From NCBI GenBank assembly GCA_905209075.1, contig CAJLRL010000023.1:1-37759 (forward strand): a stretch of DNA of 37,759 nt, in the 5' to 3' direction. The notes under the pieces were generated by a model. It had not been told where the DNA came from and searched no databases. It saw only the letters and a list, made by a program, of their open reading frames with translations. The DNA is from an uncultured Lachnospiraceae bacterium (lineage in GTDB: Bacteria > Bacillota > Clostridia > Lachnospirales > Lachnospiraceae). Below are positions 1 to 8,965 of this stretch, piece after piece. Position numbers and translations under genes: made by a program. The stretch's first letter is position 1. Each line of letters opens with the position of its first letter.

Positions 1-69
1 TTTTAAAATTTCTTTTTGCTGTTCTATCGGAGATCTACAATTCAATGTGCCTCACGAGTCAGCTTAGTT

Positions 70-98
70 ATAATACCACCTCCCTTATACAATGTCAA
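70..98 (-). promoter_or_regulatory. Sigma-A-type promoter firing out of the left edge
   Basis: On the minus strand a perfect -35 (TTGACA, plus-strand 93-98) is followed after exactly 17 bases by TATTAT (70-75). It lies past the radA stop codon and points left, so it probably drives the next gene beyond the window. That gene is not visible; disA often follows radA in Firmicutes, but this is only a guess here. Confidence 0.6.
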
Positions 99-147
99 CG
101 CAAAATTCGACATTTGTTTAAAGACGCAATTCGGCGGTTTTTCTTCC

Positions 148-174
148 AAATTATCTAAATTGTCTAAATTGTCT
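148..174. repeat. Three tandem 9-bp repeats downstream of radA
   Basis: The unit AAATTRTCT occurs three times head to tail, the last two copies identical. It lies in the 195-base stretch after radA, which otherwise holds no gene that I can support. A simple-sequence tract with no assigned role. Confidence 0.6.
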
Positions 175-195
175 GATTTTTATATTCAACATACA

Positions 196-1569
196 CTATT
201 TTCTTATTGCATCCACCGCTTCTTTTAAATTACTTACCCCTACAATTTTTATTCCATTTATACGTGATAACGAATCCATACATACCTTAGGCATAATACA
301 CGTTTCAAAACCCATTTTAGCTGCTTCCATAATTCTTTGCTCTGTCATATTGACACCACGCACCTCACCACTTAGTCCAACTTCGCCAAAGCATATCGTC
401 TTATCGCTTATGACTATATCCAACCTGCTTGAAATGATTGCAAGAACTATTCCTAAATCTATGGCCGGCTCATTCATCTTTATCCCTCCTGCGATGTTAA
501 TATAGGCATCACAATCAGACAACTGGATATTGAGTCTTTTCTCTATTACCGCCATAAGCAGATTTACCTTATTATAGTCTGTACCATTTGCTGTACGTCT
601 TGGATTATTAAAAAAGCTGTGGCATACCAATGCCTGTATTTCCAAAAGGATCGGTCTGCTTCCTTCAATAGAGCAGGCAACTATCGAACCTGACGCATTC
701 TGTGGCTTGCCGCTTAGCATATATTCAGATGGATTTTCTACTTCCACGAGCCCCTCGCTTTTCATCTCAAATACACCAATTTCATTTGTTGAGCCAAAAC
801 GATTTTTAACACCACGCAGTATCCTGTATGATTCATACCTGTCTCCCTCAAAATATAGCACTGTATCCACCATATGCTCTAAAGTACGTGGTCCTGCCAC
901 AGCGCCCTCTTTTGTTACATGTCCTACAATAAAAATAGATATATCAAACCTTTTTGCTATCTGCATAAGAACAGCTGTAGCCTCTCTGACCTGTGACACG
1001 CTCCCCGGCGCAGATGCCACCTCATCGCTATACATAGTCTGTATAGAATCAATTATTACAATAGATGGTTTTTCATTTTCTATTACATTTCCAACTATAT
1101 CAAGATTTGTTTCACATAACAGCTTTAACGAATCCGTAAAGTTTCCTATTCTCTCTGCTCTCATTTTAATCTGATTTAAAGATTCTTCACCGGATACATA
1201 TAAAACTGGGACTTTCTGCTCTGCCGCTTTTTTACACATTTGTAATAAAAGTGTTGATTTTCCTATTCCAGGATCTCCACCGACAAGCACCAGTGATCCC
1301 TTTACAATCCCTCCTCCGAGCACACGATCAAGTTCTTTTATCCCTGTTATTAACCTAAGCTCCTCTGATGCCTTTATTTTTGAAATAGGTAAAGGCTGTG
1401 CGCTTTTCTTATCGTCTGTCCTTTTTCCAGATGAACTTACTGATTTTTTATCTATTTTTTCTTCTACAAATGTATTCCACTCCCTGCACGCAGGACACTG
1501 CCCCATCCATTTTGCCGATTCATAACCACATGCCTGACAAAAAAACATTGTCATCTTACCTTTTGCCAT
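196..1569 (-). CDS. radA: DNA repair protein RadA
   Basis: RadA is a RecA-like ATPase that promotes branch migration of recombination intermediates and aids repair of stalled forks. The 457-residue product has the full family layout: an N-terminal zinc finger with cysteines at 11, 14, 25 and 28, a Walker A motif GGDPGIGKST near residues 97-106, the RadA-specific KNRFG motif at 255-259, and a C-terminal Lon-protease-like domain. The length is normal for the family. An AAGGAG ribosome site lies just before the ATG. It follows a small conserved gene and clpC on the same strand, but a terminator hairpin (1590-1620) sits directly upstream, so transcription from that neighbour is probably only partial. 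Confidence 0.97.
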   Translation of the reverse strand: MAKGKMTMFFCQACGYESAKWMGQCPACREWNTFVEEKIDKKSVSSSGKRTDDKKSAQPLPISKIKASEELRLITGIKELDRVLGGGIVKGSLVLVGGDPGIGKSTLLLQMCKKAAEQKVPVLYVSGEESLNQIKMRAERIGNFTDSLKLLCETNLDIVGNVIENEKPSIVIIDSIQTMYSDEVASAPGSVSQVREATAVLMQIAKRFDISIFIVGHVTKEGAVAGPRTLEHMVDTVLYFEGDRYESYRILRGVKNRFGSTNEIGVFEMKSEGLVEVENPSEYMLSGKPQNASGSIVACSIEGSRPILLEIQALVCHSFFNNPRRTANGTDYNKVNLLMAVIEKRLNIQLSDCDAYINIAGGIKMNEPAIDLGIVLAIISSRLDIVISDKTICFGEVGLSGEVRGVNMTEQRIMEAAKMGFETCIMPKVCMDSLSRINGIKIVGVSNLKEAVDAIRK

Positions 1570-1589
1570 TTTATACTCCTTTATATTAC

Positions 1590-1620
1590 AAAAAGATCCG
1601 GTTTTATCCGGACCTTTTTG
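1590..1620 (-). terminator. Intrinsic terminator between the small conserved gene and radA
   Basis: Near-perfect stem GATCCGG / CCGGACC flanked by A5 and T5 runs, so it can act in either direction. On the minus strand it follows the stop codon of the 1633-2046 gene and comes 20 bases before the radA start codon. There is little room for a separate radA promoter, so read-through or attenuation is likely. Confidence 0.75.
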
Positions 1621-1632
1621 AACAACCTCTGT

Positions 1633-2046
1633 TTATTTACGTGTCACTTTAATTTCTACAGAATCTGCATCCTCAAGCTCTACACTAAGACTTAACTTAC
1701 CACCAAGATTTGTTTTCATTGTTCCTGCTGATGTCCCTGCTATATCTATCTCATACTCAGCTTCTTCCTCAAGCCCCAGTGTGATCTGTGCATCTTCTGG
1801 TCCTTCTACAGAAAACTCTACTGTCTGAGCAGTTTCATAAAAATCATGAACTGCTGTTCCAGGTACCGATTCATATACAAAAAGGCCATTTTTTTCAAGC
1901 TTAGTAATTTCTTTAAATGTCTTTACCTTGTATATATCTCCATCCTTTTCAAAATTGTCCAATTTAGCCTTTGAAGCTAATGTGTAATCTCCGAAACTGA
2001 GTTTTCCATTATTCTCAATACGGATTAATTCACTTATTGCAGCCAT
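1633..2046 (-). CDS. Conserved small protein of unknown function
   Basis: A 137-residue acidic protein starting with MAAISELIRIENNG, preceded by a GGGAGG ribosome site. It has no signal peptide, membrane segment or recognisable catalytic motif. The C-terminal half (about residues 70-137) alternates short hydrophobic and acidic stretches, suggesting beta-sandwich structure. I recall closely similar proteins as common in Lachnospiraceae, where they are sometimes labelled 'endosialidase' without visible support; I see no sialidase Asp-box here and do not adopt that name. It sits between clpC and radA, so a housekeeping or stress role is possible but not shown. Confidence 0.85.
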   Translation of the reverse strand: MAAISELIRIENNGKLSFGDYTLASKAKLDNFEKDGDIYKVKTFKEITKLEKNGLFVYESVPGTAVHDFYETAQTVEFSVEGPEDAQITLGLEEEAEYEIDIAGTSAGTMKTNLGGKLSLSVELEDADSVEIKVTRK

Positions 2047-2120
2047 TTTTATCCTCCCGTAGCCATCTTTTAATGTATTAATGATACTTTTTTGACCTTT
2101 TAATCATATTAATTATAAGT

Positions 2121-4562
2121 CTATTCTGCCTCAACAGTCAACGAAATTTGTTTATTTTTAGTCGAAACAATAACCTTATCTCCACGTTTTATCCTGCCAT
2201 TTATTATATCTTCGGCAAGCCTGTTTTCGATCTCATCCTGAATCTTTCGTTTTAATGGTCTTGCTCCGTATTTTTTATCGTATGCCTTTTCTACTATATA
2301 TGTTCTTGCGGAATCCCTTACTGTCAGTTCAATGTCAAGCTGGTCTTCTGCCCGTTTAACGAGTTCTTTCATAAGAAGTGCCGTTATCTTTTTCATATCA
2401 TCTTTATTTAAAGTCCTGAATACTATCGTTTCATCTATTCTGTTCAAAAATTCAGGTTTAAATATTCTGCGCACTTCTTCCATGACATTATTTTTCATAA
2501 GTTCATGATCCTGCTTTTCATCTGACATATCACCAAACCCAAGTCTTTTAGGTTCTATTATAGATGACGCACCTGCATTTGACGTCATAATTATTATTGT
2601 GTTTTTGAAATCCACTGTTCTTCCCTGTGAATCTGTGATCCTGCCATCATCCAATACCTGAAGAAGTATATTAAACACGTCCGGATGCGCTTTTTCGATC
2701 TCGTCAAACAATATGACTGAGAACGGATTTCGTCTTACTTTCTCGCTTAGCTGCCCACCATCTTCATGTCCTACATATCCTGGCGGTGAACCGATCATTT
2801 TGGATACACTATGTTTTTCCATGTATTCCGACATATCAACACGTATCATCGCATCTTCATTTCCAAATACAGCTTCTGCAAGAGCTTTTGCGACCTCAGT
2901 TTTTCCTACTCCTGTAGGTCCTAGAAACAGAAATGAACCAATTGGCCTTGCCGGATCTTTTAAGCCTACACGTCCTCTTTTTACAGCCTTTGCCACGGCA
3001 CTTACAGCTTCCTCCTGTCCGATAACACGCTTGTGAAGTGTATTTTCCAGTTTTGACAGCTTTTCAGCTTCATTTTCTGTAAGCCTTGTAACAGGGATTT
3101 TTGTCCAGCCTGATACTACTCTTGCAATCTCATTCTCCCCCAGAACAGGCTTTTTTCTATTGCGGTTCCTTATATTCTTTTTGTATGCCTTATCTAATCT
3201 GGTCTTTGCATCCTCAATCTGCGTTTTTATCAGCCTTGCTTTATCTATATCATCCTCCGATAGGGCTTCCTCAAATTCATCCTGGAGAAGCTGTTTTTCA
3301 TTCCTCAATCTGTTCATATCGTTTGATGCGTCAAAATTATCAAGACGAAGCTTAGCAGCCGCTTCGTCCATAAGGTCAATTGCTTTATCCGGAAGAAATC
3401 TGTCGTTTATATAACGTACAGACAGCTTTACTGCCGCCGTAACAGCTTCCTGCGTTATCGTGACATGATGATGCTTTTCGTACAGGCTCTTAAGTCCGTT
3501 TAATATTTCTATTGCCTCTTCTTCACTAGGTTCTTCGACTGTAACCGGCTGGAATCTGCGTTCGAGCGCTGCGTCTTTTTCCACATATTTACGATATTCT
3601 TCTATTGTTGTAGCTCCTATCACCTGAAGCTGGCCTCTTGCAAGCGCAGGCTTTAAAATATTAGAAGCATCCAGTGCCCCCTCTGCTCCGCCTGCACCTA
3701 TTATAGTATGAAGCTCATCTATAAACAAAATCACATTTCCATCAGCGATAACTTCATTAATGACTTTCTTTATTCGTTCCTCGAATTCACCTCTGTATTT
3801 TGATTTTGCGACCAGACCTGACATATCCAGCGACACAAGACGTTTTCCTGCTATGAGTTCAGGAACCGTTCCGTTTACTATACTCTGTGCAAGACCTTCA
3901 ACTATTGCTGTTTTTCCTACTCCCGGCTCTCCGATAAGGCACGGGTTATTTTTGCCACGTCTGCACAGGATCTGTATAACCCTTAACATCTGTTTATCTC
4001 TTCCAATGACAGGATCTAACTCTCCATTTTCTGCCATCTCTGTAAGATCCCTTGAATACTGGTCAAGAGTAGGTGTCTGTGATGCTCCTGCCCTGCTTTT
4101 CTGTAGTTCCTCTCTGTATCTGGCAGGATCTTCTCCTATTGCAGTCAAGATATCCACATACATTTTCTGCATATTGACATTCATTGTATTAAGAAGTCGT
4201 GCCGCTGCACAATCTCCCTGCGAAATAATTGCCATCAGTATATGTTCTGTTCCAACTTCATCATATCCTAAATGCTCTGCTATCTCCTGTGCCCTTTCAA
4301 GAACCCCTTCTGCCCTGGGCGTCATACCGCTTTTTTCTGCCATCGCAACACCTTCACCCGGAGAAATGAGATCCTTTATCATCTGGATAAGTTTATCGTA
4401 ATCAACACCATCTGCACTCAGCACCTGTGCTGCCACACCTGTCCCCTCTTTTATAAGACCTGCGAGTATATGTTCTGTTCCGACATAATTATAATCTAAT
4501 TTTTTTGATATACGTGTGGCTAAGTCTATAGCTTTCTTAGCTTTACCTGTATACTGTTTCAA
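2121..4562 (-). CDS. clpC: ATP-dependent Clp protease ATPase subunit ClpC
   Basis: ClpC is an AAA+ unfoldase that feeds damaged or regulatory proteins into ClpP. The 813-residue product has two N-terminal Clp repeats (about 1-145), a first AAA+ module with Walker A GEPGVGKT at 211-218, a middle coiled-coil domain (about 405-480), and a second AAA+ module with Walker A GPTGVGKT near 545. The C-terminal D2-small domain is complete. The start codon is TTG, seven bases after a GGAGG site; the next in-frame ATG would truncate the Clp repeat. Unlike the Bacillus arrangement, no ctsR, mcsA or mcsB gene adjoins it. A good sigma-A promoter lies at 4597-4625. Confidence 0.96.
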   Translation of the reverse strand: MKQYTGKAKKAIDLATRISKKLDYNYVGTEHILAGLIKEGTGVAAQVLSADGVDYDKLIQMIKDLISPGEGVAMAEKSGMTPRAEGVLERAQEIAEHLGYDEVGTEHILMAIISQGDCAAARLLNTMNVNMQKMYVDILTAIGEDPARYREELQKSRAGASQTPTLDQYSRDLTEMAENGELDPVIGRDKQMLRVIQILCRRGKNNPCLIGEPGVGKTAIVEGLAQSIVNGTVPELIAGKRLVSLDMSGLVAKSKYRGEFEERIKKVINEVIADGNVILFIDELHTIIGAGGAEGALDASNILKPALARGQLQVIGATTIEEYRKYVEKDAALERRFQPVTVEEPSEEEAIEILNGLKSLYEKHHHVTITQEAVTAAVKLSVRYINDRFLPDKAIDLMDEAAAKLRLDNFDASNDMNRLRNEKQLLQDEFEEALSEDDIDKARLIKTQIEDAKTRLDKAYKKNIRNRNRKKPVLGENEIARVVSGWTKIPVTRLTENEAEKLSKLENTLHKRVIGQEEAVSAVAKAVKRGRVGLKDPARPIGSFLFLGPTGVGKTEVAKALAEAVFGNEDAMIRVDMSEYMEKHSVSKMIGSPPGYVGHEDGGQLSEKVRRNPFSVILFDEIEKAHPDVFNILLQVLDDGRITDSQGRTVDFKNTIIIMTSNAGASSIIEPKRLGFGDMSDEKQDHELMKNNVMEEVRRIFKPEFLNRIDETIVFRTLNKDDMKKITALLMKELVKRAEDQLDIELTVRDSARTYIVEKAYDKKYGARPLKRKIQDEIENRLAEDIINGRIKRGDKVIVSTKNKQISLTVEAE

Positions 4563-4596
4563 ACCGAAACCTCCATTCGTCAGCTTTTTCTTATTA

Positions 4597-4625
4597 ATTA
4601 TAATGGAATCTTATCTTTGTATCAA
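4597..4625 (-). promoter_or_regulatory. clpC promoter
   Basis: On the minus strand TTGATA (4620-4625) and TATAAT (4597-4602) are separated by 17 bases, 35-40 bases before the TTG start of clpC. I see no CIRCE element or clear CtsR heptad repeat around it. Confidence 0.7.
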
Positions 4626-4637
4626 TGAAAAAAGTAT

Positions 4638-4676
4638 AAAAAAATACTCCTTTAAGATACTTTATCCAAAAGGAGC
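4638..4676 (-). terminator. Terminator after the chemotaxis receptor gene
   Basis: Minus-strand hairpin with arms CTCCTTT and AAAGGAG around a 15-base loop, followed by a T7 run. It separates the MCP gene from the clpC promoter. Confidence 0.7.
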
Positions 4677-4690
4677 ATTCAATATAGCTA

Positions 4691-6436
4691 TTATACATTT
4701 ACAAAATTTGCAGATTCATCTTTAAGATTTTTAGCCACGCTGCTGTTTTCTTCCATCTTTCCATGTACTTCTGACATAGACTGTACAAGTGAATCCACAT
4801 TTACAGCCGCATCTGTAACACCATTTGCGCTTTCTTCAACAGCTTTGTTTATTCCCTCAATGGCATCAGTGATTTCTATCATCGTAGACAGTATTTCCTC
4901 TGCACTCTTTTCGTATTCTGCCATAGAATCATCAATATGAACTGCATCCTCACTGTACTGCCGTCCTCCCTGGACAAACGCTTCATAATCCGGAAGAATA
5001 TTTTCGTTTATGTAACTTATGATTCTTTCTGAAGCTTTCACAAGACCATTTACAGCCTCTATAACCTGCTCGTTTATAGTCTGGATATTATTTGCAGTCT
5101 CCCTGCTTGAATCAGCCAGCTGTCTTATCTCATCAGCTACCACTGCAAAACCTTTTCCTGCTTCCCCTGCTCTTGCTGCCTCTATAGATGCATTAAGCGC
5201 CAGAAGATTTGTCTGGCTTGATATACTTAAAATATCTTCTGTAAGCTGAGCCACCTTTTCTACACTTCTGCTGTTTTCAAGCGCCGTGTTAAGTTCTCCT
5301 GTTATATCATTTATAACCTGTGATGTACTGTTTTTATTATCATTTGCCGTCTGTTCCAATGTTACAGCACGTCCTTTCATTTCCTGGGCATACTGTGAGA
5401 TTATTTTTGTCTGTTCTGCCATGTCTTTGACTTTTTCCTCGGCAGAAGCTGTGTTTGAGCTTACACCACCTGTTGTAGCAGACACTTCTTCCATTGTCGC
5501 AGAAAGCTCTTCCATGATCGCAGAAATATCATTTGCGCTGTCACTTGATGAGTTAACACTCTCTGCCACCTTTCCAACCACACCATCCAGCACATTTGAA
5601 TTGTTGATTATCTTTGACATTATATTCTGGAGTGTTTCAATAAAGTGATTTATTCCTATAGCAGATTGTCCGATCTCATCATGCGATTTAACATCCACAC
5701 GCATAGTCAGATCACCTTTTCCGTTATTTATATTGTCAATTATATCTGAAAGCTGTTTATTCTGTCTGCGCAGAGGTTTTACAATCGTCTCTACAGCAAC
5801 AACGACCGTGATAATAAACAGAACAACTGATATACCCATCAATACAAATGCTGTAGCTCTGTTGGCATTATATATCTTCTCCTGTTTTTCAACATTAGCC
5901 TTTATCACTTCATCATTGCTTGTTATAAGTGTATCCAGATTATCGCCTATATTTGTACTCCATTCCTGCATTACCTGATTTGCTTCGGAAATTATATCCT
6001 TGTCTCCTGACATAGCTTTTGTCATAAGCTCAACTGTCTCCTGCTGGGCATTATCCATCGCTGAAAAGACGGCATTCATTGTTGTTATGTCACTATCCGA
6101 AAAATAATCGTCCATGGCAAGAAGCTCTTCCTCATATGAAGCAACATCAGACTGGAACTCCTTCAATTGCCCTACTACATATTCATATAGACCCTCATTA
6201 TCAGGTTCCCCACACACTGCAAGACAATACTTCTGAGTCTGGATAAAGTCTTTATTTATCTCATCAAAACATATAAGCGCCCTGAATCCATTTCCTGATA
6301 CCGTTTTGCTGGCCTTTTGTACTGCTATCATTGATTGCAGCCCAACAACTGCCGTGATCATTGTCAAAAGCCCCAATGCTATGACAGGTCCTAAAAGTTT
6401 TATAAGTACCGTTGATTTTCTTTTGTTATTTTTCAT
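4691..6436 (-). CDS. Methyl-accepting chemotaxis protein
   Basis: A transmembrane chemoreceptor that would signal to CheA through CheW. The 581-residue protein has a first membrane segment at about 10-32, an extracytoplasmic helical sensor (about 33-190, four-helix-bundle type with no recognisable ligand motif), a second membrane segment at about 193-215, a HAMP domain, and a cytoplasmic helical signalling domain. The conserved hairpin tip is present (SSQTNLLALNASIEAARAGE). The C terminus lacks a CheR-tethering pentapeptide. The start has a strong AGGAGG site. No che operon is in the window; the stand-alone CheY-like protein at 21205 is far away and need not be a partner. Confidence 0.95.
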   Translation of the reverse strand: MKNNKRKSTVLIKLLGPVIALGLLTMITAVVGLQSMIAVQKASKTVSGNGFRALICFDEINKDFIQTQKYCLAVCGEPDNEGLYEYVVGQLKEFQSDVASYEEELLAMDDYFSDSDITTMNAVFSAMDNAQQETVELMTKAMSGDKDIISEANQVMQEWSTNIGDNLDTLITSNDEVIKANVEKQEKIYNANRATAFVLMGISVVLFIITVVVAVETIVKPLRRQNKQLSDIIDNINNGKGDLTMRVDVKSHDEIGQSAIGINHFIETLQNIMSKIINNSNVLDGVVGKVAESVNSSSDSANDISAIMEELSATMEEVSATTGGVSSNTASAEEKVKDMAEQTKIISQYAQEMKGRAVTLEQTANDNKNSTSQVINDITGELNTALENSRSVEKVAQLTEDILSISSQTNLLALNASIEAARAGEAGKGFAVVADEIRQLADSSRETANNIQTINEQVIEAVNGLVKASERIISYINENILPDYEAFVQGGRQYSEDAVHIDDSMAEYEKSAEEILSTMIEITDAIEGINKAVEESANGVTDAAVNVDSLVQSMSEVHGKMEENSSVAKNLKDESANFVNV

Positions 6437-6523
6437 GTATGACCTCCTATAATCATAGTCCTATTGTACCATACTTTTTCTCGCACAAAAACATTTTTTT
6501 GTTTATATAATAAGTTTTTTGTG

Positions 6524-7546
6524 CTACGAAAGTTTATATTCTATAGTAAATTTTCCATCAGAAAACTCTGTATCTGCAAGTGCTCCAACAACGATTGGCA
6601 TCATCGGAGGCAGATGGCCTATATCAAGATCCATTATAACAGGCACACCAAGATCTTCCAGACTATCTGTAATCGCATTATACTGGTCTATCCCAAACAT
6701 TTCTTCTCCAAAATGCATTGACCGTCCAAAAAGAAATCCACGGGCATTTTCAAACCATCCGGCATTTTTAAGCTGCCATAATGCCCGTCTTACTGAAACC
6801 GGATTTAAATCACAGGCTTCTAAAAACCATATCTGACCATCTTCTTTGTACTTTTCACAAAATTCTTTAGTTTTATCAAATTTTGTCCCGATAAGATTTG
6901 AAAGACAATCCAGACATCCTCCGATAACTCTTCCTGAAATCTTGATCTTACCATCAACCGACGGCTTTATGCATGACATTTCTGTAGTATTGTAAACGGC
7001 AAGTGGATTTTTGTCATTCTTTAAGCTTTCTATCTCCCAGCTGTCATAGTTTGAAAATTTAAGCTTTCTGCCACCCAGAAAATCCATCGCATCATATAAG
7101 GACGGATGCCACTCCTCCATCCCAAACGCCGGCGCACATGGTCCGTAAACTGCTGCTGTATCAGACAGCACTACTGACAAATATGTGAAATTAGTATTGT
7201 CCGAATATCCCATAAACCACCTTGGTCTGGCTGCTTTTATTTTTTCAAAATCAATATATGGAACAACCTCACACATAAGTTCTCCACCACCGCACGACAT
7301 GAGTATATCATTTTGTGGATTGGTGTATTCATACATAAGTTCCTTTGCGCACTTCTGCGGAGTATTGCTTATCCCAATACCTTTCTCCATGCGGCAGTTG
7401 CTTCCCTCATGTGTACCAAATCCCATAGCATGCAGCTTCTTTAGTGCGTTATCAAATGCACTTTTATATGGCTCTGATGCACATCCGAAAGCAGGCGCAA
7501 CAAACCCTATGTTTCCATTATCCTTCAAAAAATCAGGGTATCTCAT
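6524..7546 (-). CDS. S66-family LD-carboxypeptidase / MccF-like peptidase
   Basis: S66 peptidases are serine hydrolases; members include LD-carboxypeptidase A, which trims the terminal D-Ala from muropeptide tetrapeptides, and MccF, which detoxifies microcin C. The 340-residue product has the nucleophile motif GYSDNT (Ser about 115) and the N-terminal fold signature (GFVAPAFG), and is in the usual size range. The chosen ATG follows a TAGGAGG site; a longer frame beginning at 7573 would overlap the upstream gene and lacks a ribosome site. There is no signal peptide, so it acts in the cytoplasm. Muropeptide recycling or peptide-antibiotic immunity cannot be told apart from sequence alone. Confidence 0.88.
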   Translation of the reverse strand: MRYPDFLKDNGNIGFVAPAFGCASEPYKSAFDNALKKLHAMGFGTHEGSNCRMEKGIGISNTPQKCAKELMYEYTNPQNDILMSCGGGELMCEVVPYIDFEKIKAARPRWFMGYSDNTNFTYLSVVLSDTAAVYGPCAPAFGMEEWHPSLYDAMDFLGGRKLKFSNYDSWEIESLKNDKNPLAVYNTTEMSCIKPSVDGKIKISGRVIGGCLDCLSNLIGTKFDKTKEFCEKYKEDGQIWFLEACDLNPVSVRRALWQLKNAGWFENARGFLFGRSMHFGEEMFGIDQYNAITDSLEDLGVPVIMDLDIGHLPPMMPIVVGALADTEFSDGKFTIEYKLS

Positions 7547-7557
7547 TTTCCTCCTAT

Positions 7558-7854
7558 TTACGAAGCAGAACATTTAATCATGTTTTTATTTTTTATTTTA
7601 TTTTTAAAATAAAAACAGTACGCTCTGATCGTCTTTATAATATTCATTTGCTTATCATAGTTAAAACTGGTTTTATACGAAAATTTATGACGATTGCACC
7701 AGTTATATATATCATTTACACTGATTCCCTTTATATGTTTTATATTATTCATAAAAATCTCTATCTGCGATAATTCACTTTCGTCCTTTATGTATACCTG
7801 GAAAATCGTATTTGGACACTCTATCAATATCTGCCCCAGAAATTCTTTCTCCAT
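7558..7854 (-). CDS. Small protein of unknown function
   Basis: Predicted 98-residue protein starting MEKEFLGQIL, with AGAGGA six bases before the ATG. It ends 11 bases before the LD-carboxypeptidase start, consistent with co-transcription. The C terminus is rich in Lys and Asn (KNKIKNKNM). No signal peptide, helix-turn-helix or known family is evident to me. It is supported by ribosome site, position and strand only; the AT-rich C-terminal part could also reflect drift in a decaying gene. Confidence 0.5.
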   Translation of the reverse strand: MEKEFLGQILIECPNTIFQVYIKDESELSQIEIFMNNIKHIKGISVNDIYNWCNRHKFSYKTSFNYDKQMNIIKTIRAYCFYFKNKIKNKNMIKCSAS

Positions 7855-7951
7855 ATCGTTTCCTCTTTGCATCACTAAATTTCTATTCCATTACCATGGT
7901 ACTACATCCATAATACAATTTCCAGTAAAATTTTCTTTTTACATTAACTTT

Positions 7952-8857
7952 TCATACTCCATATCCATTAAATTCTGGTATAAAGCTTTCCTCCGCCACA
8001 TCACCTTCCTGAATGAATCCGTTTTCTATTCCTATATCCATAGCATACTGTATATATCGTTCATACTCTCTTTTAGTAACCTTTCTGTTAAGCTCCGTAT
8101 GCTCTATAAATTTTCTCACAGGAGTGTACTGACTCATCATGCTTATATATATTTTCTCTCCATATGTATCATGCAGATACGAAAGTATATGCATAGCATC
8201 CTTTACATGCCCTGGCAATAACAGCTGTCTTACTATAACTCCGCTTTTTATCATATCATTGCCGTCAAAGACCGCCTTGGGCTGCTGCCTTACCATTTCA
8301 CGTATTGCTGCCTTGGCAACATCCGGGTAATTTTTTACTCCCGAAAAACGCAATGCCAGATTTTCATCCATGTATTTAAAATCCGGCAGATAAACATCCA
8401 CAATGCCTTCAAAAAGCTTTATCGTATCAACGCTGTCGTATCCTCCTGTATTATAAACTACCGGAAGATCCATTCCCTGCCGCTTTGCATCCTCCAGGGC
8501 TTCTATTACTGATGGTGCAAAATGACTTGGTGTCACAAGATTGATGTTATACGCTCCCTGTTCCTTAAGTTCAAGGAAAATTTCTGTAAGCCGTCCGGCA
8601 TCCACTGTTTTTCCCGCTGCACAATCAGATATATCCTTATTCTGACAAAATTCACAGTGAAGCTGACAACCTGAAAAGAAAACAGCCCCTGAGCCATTCT
8701 CTCCCGAAATACATGGTTCCTCCCAGAAATGGAGTGCCGCCCTTGCTATCTTAATTTTTTCATCTGCCCCGCATGCGCCTCTTTTTCCAACTGTTCTGTC
8801 TATACCGCATTTTCTCGGACACAGGTTACAATTTTCATACATATTTTTTCTTTTCAT
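7952..8857 (-). CDS. PflA-like radical SAM protein
   Basis: A 301-residue radical SAM enzyme of the group related to pyruvate formate-lyase activating enzyme (often called PflX-like). It carries the iron-sulfur/SAM motif CQLHCEFC and an N-terminal cysteine cluster (CNLCPRKCGIDR) typical of this subgroup, which suggests an extra metal site. The substrate of this group is not firmly known to me, so I do not name it as a true activase; no glycyl-radical enzyme gene lies nearby. The ATG at 8857 follows AAGAGG at good spacing; an upstream TTG extension is less likely. It is divergent from the PFK gene across about 108 bases. Confidence 0.88.
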   Translation of the reverse strand: MKRKNMYENCNLCPRKCGIDRTVGKRGACGADEKIKIARAALHFWEEPCISGENGSGAVFFSGCQLHCEFCQNKDISDCAAGKTVDAGRLTEIFLELKEQGAYNINLVTPSHFAPSVIEALEDAKRQGMDLPVVYNTGGYDSVDTIKLFEGIVDVYLPDFKYMDENLALRFSGVKNYPDVAKAAIREMVRQQPKAVFDGNDMIKSGVIVRQLLLPGHVKDAMHILSYLHDTYGEKIYISMMSQYTPVRKFIEHTELNRKVTKREYERYIQYAMDIGIENGFIQEGDVAEESFIPEFNGYGV

Positions 8858-8965
8858 AAAATGCCTCTTGCACAATATTTGTTTTGATACTACAATTTAA
8901 AGATGCTGGTAGCTATTCCACAGCGGATAGTTACAGATGTCATCTATACAATAAGGAGAATATCA

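Noticed and set aside
16..228. Plus-strand open frame of 70 codons at the left end
   Set aside because: Composition is unlike a protein, it runs through the 9-bp repeat (giving KLSKLSKLS) and into the end of radA; no ribosome site.
1633..2046. Sialidase/endosialidase assignment
   Set aside because: The label is sometimes attached to such proteins, but there is no Asp-box, no signal peptide and no catalytic motif in the 137 residues.
3760..4401. Plus-strand open frame of 213 codons
   Set aside because: Lies wholly antisense to clpC, whose motifs are unmistakable. No ribosome site, no recognisable protein; an open-frame shadow.
6437..6523. Motility-type (sigma-28) promoter upstream of the chemoreceptor gene
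   Set aside because: No TAAA...GCCGATAA-like sequence could be found; only a TACAAT without a good -35.
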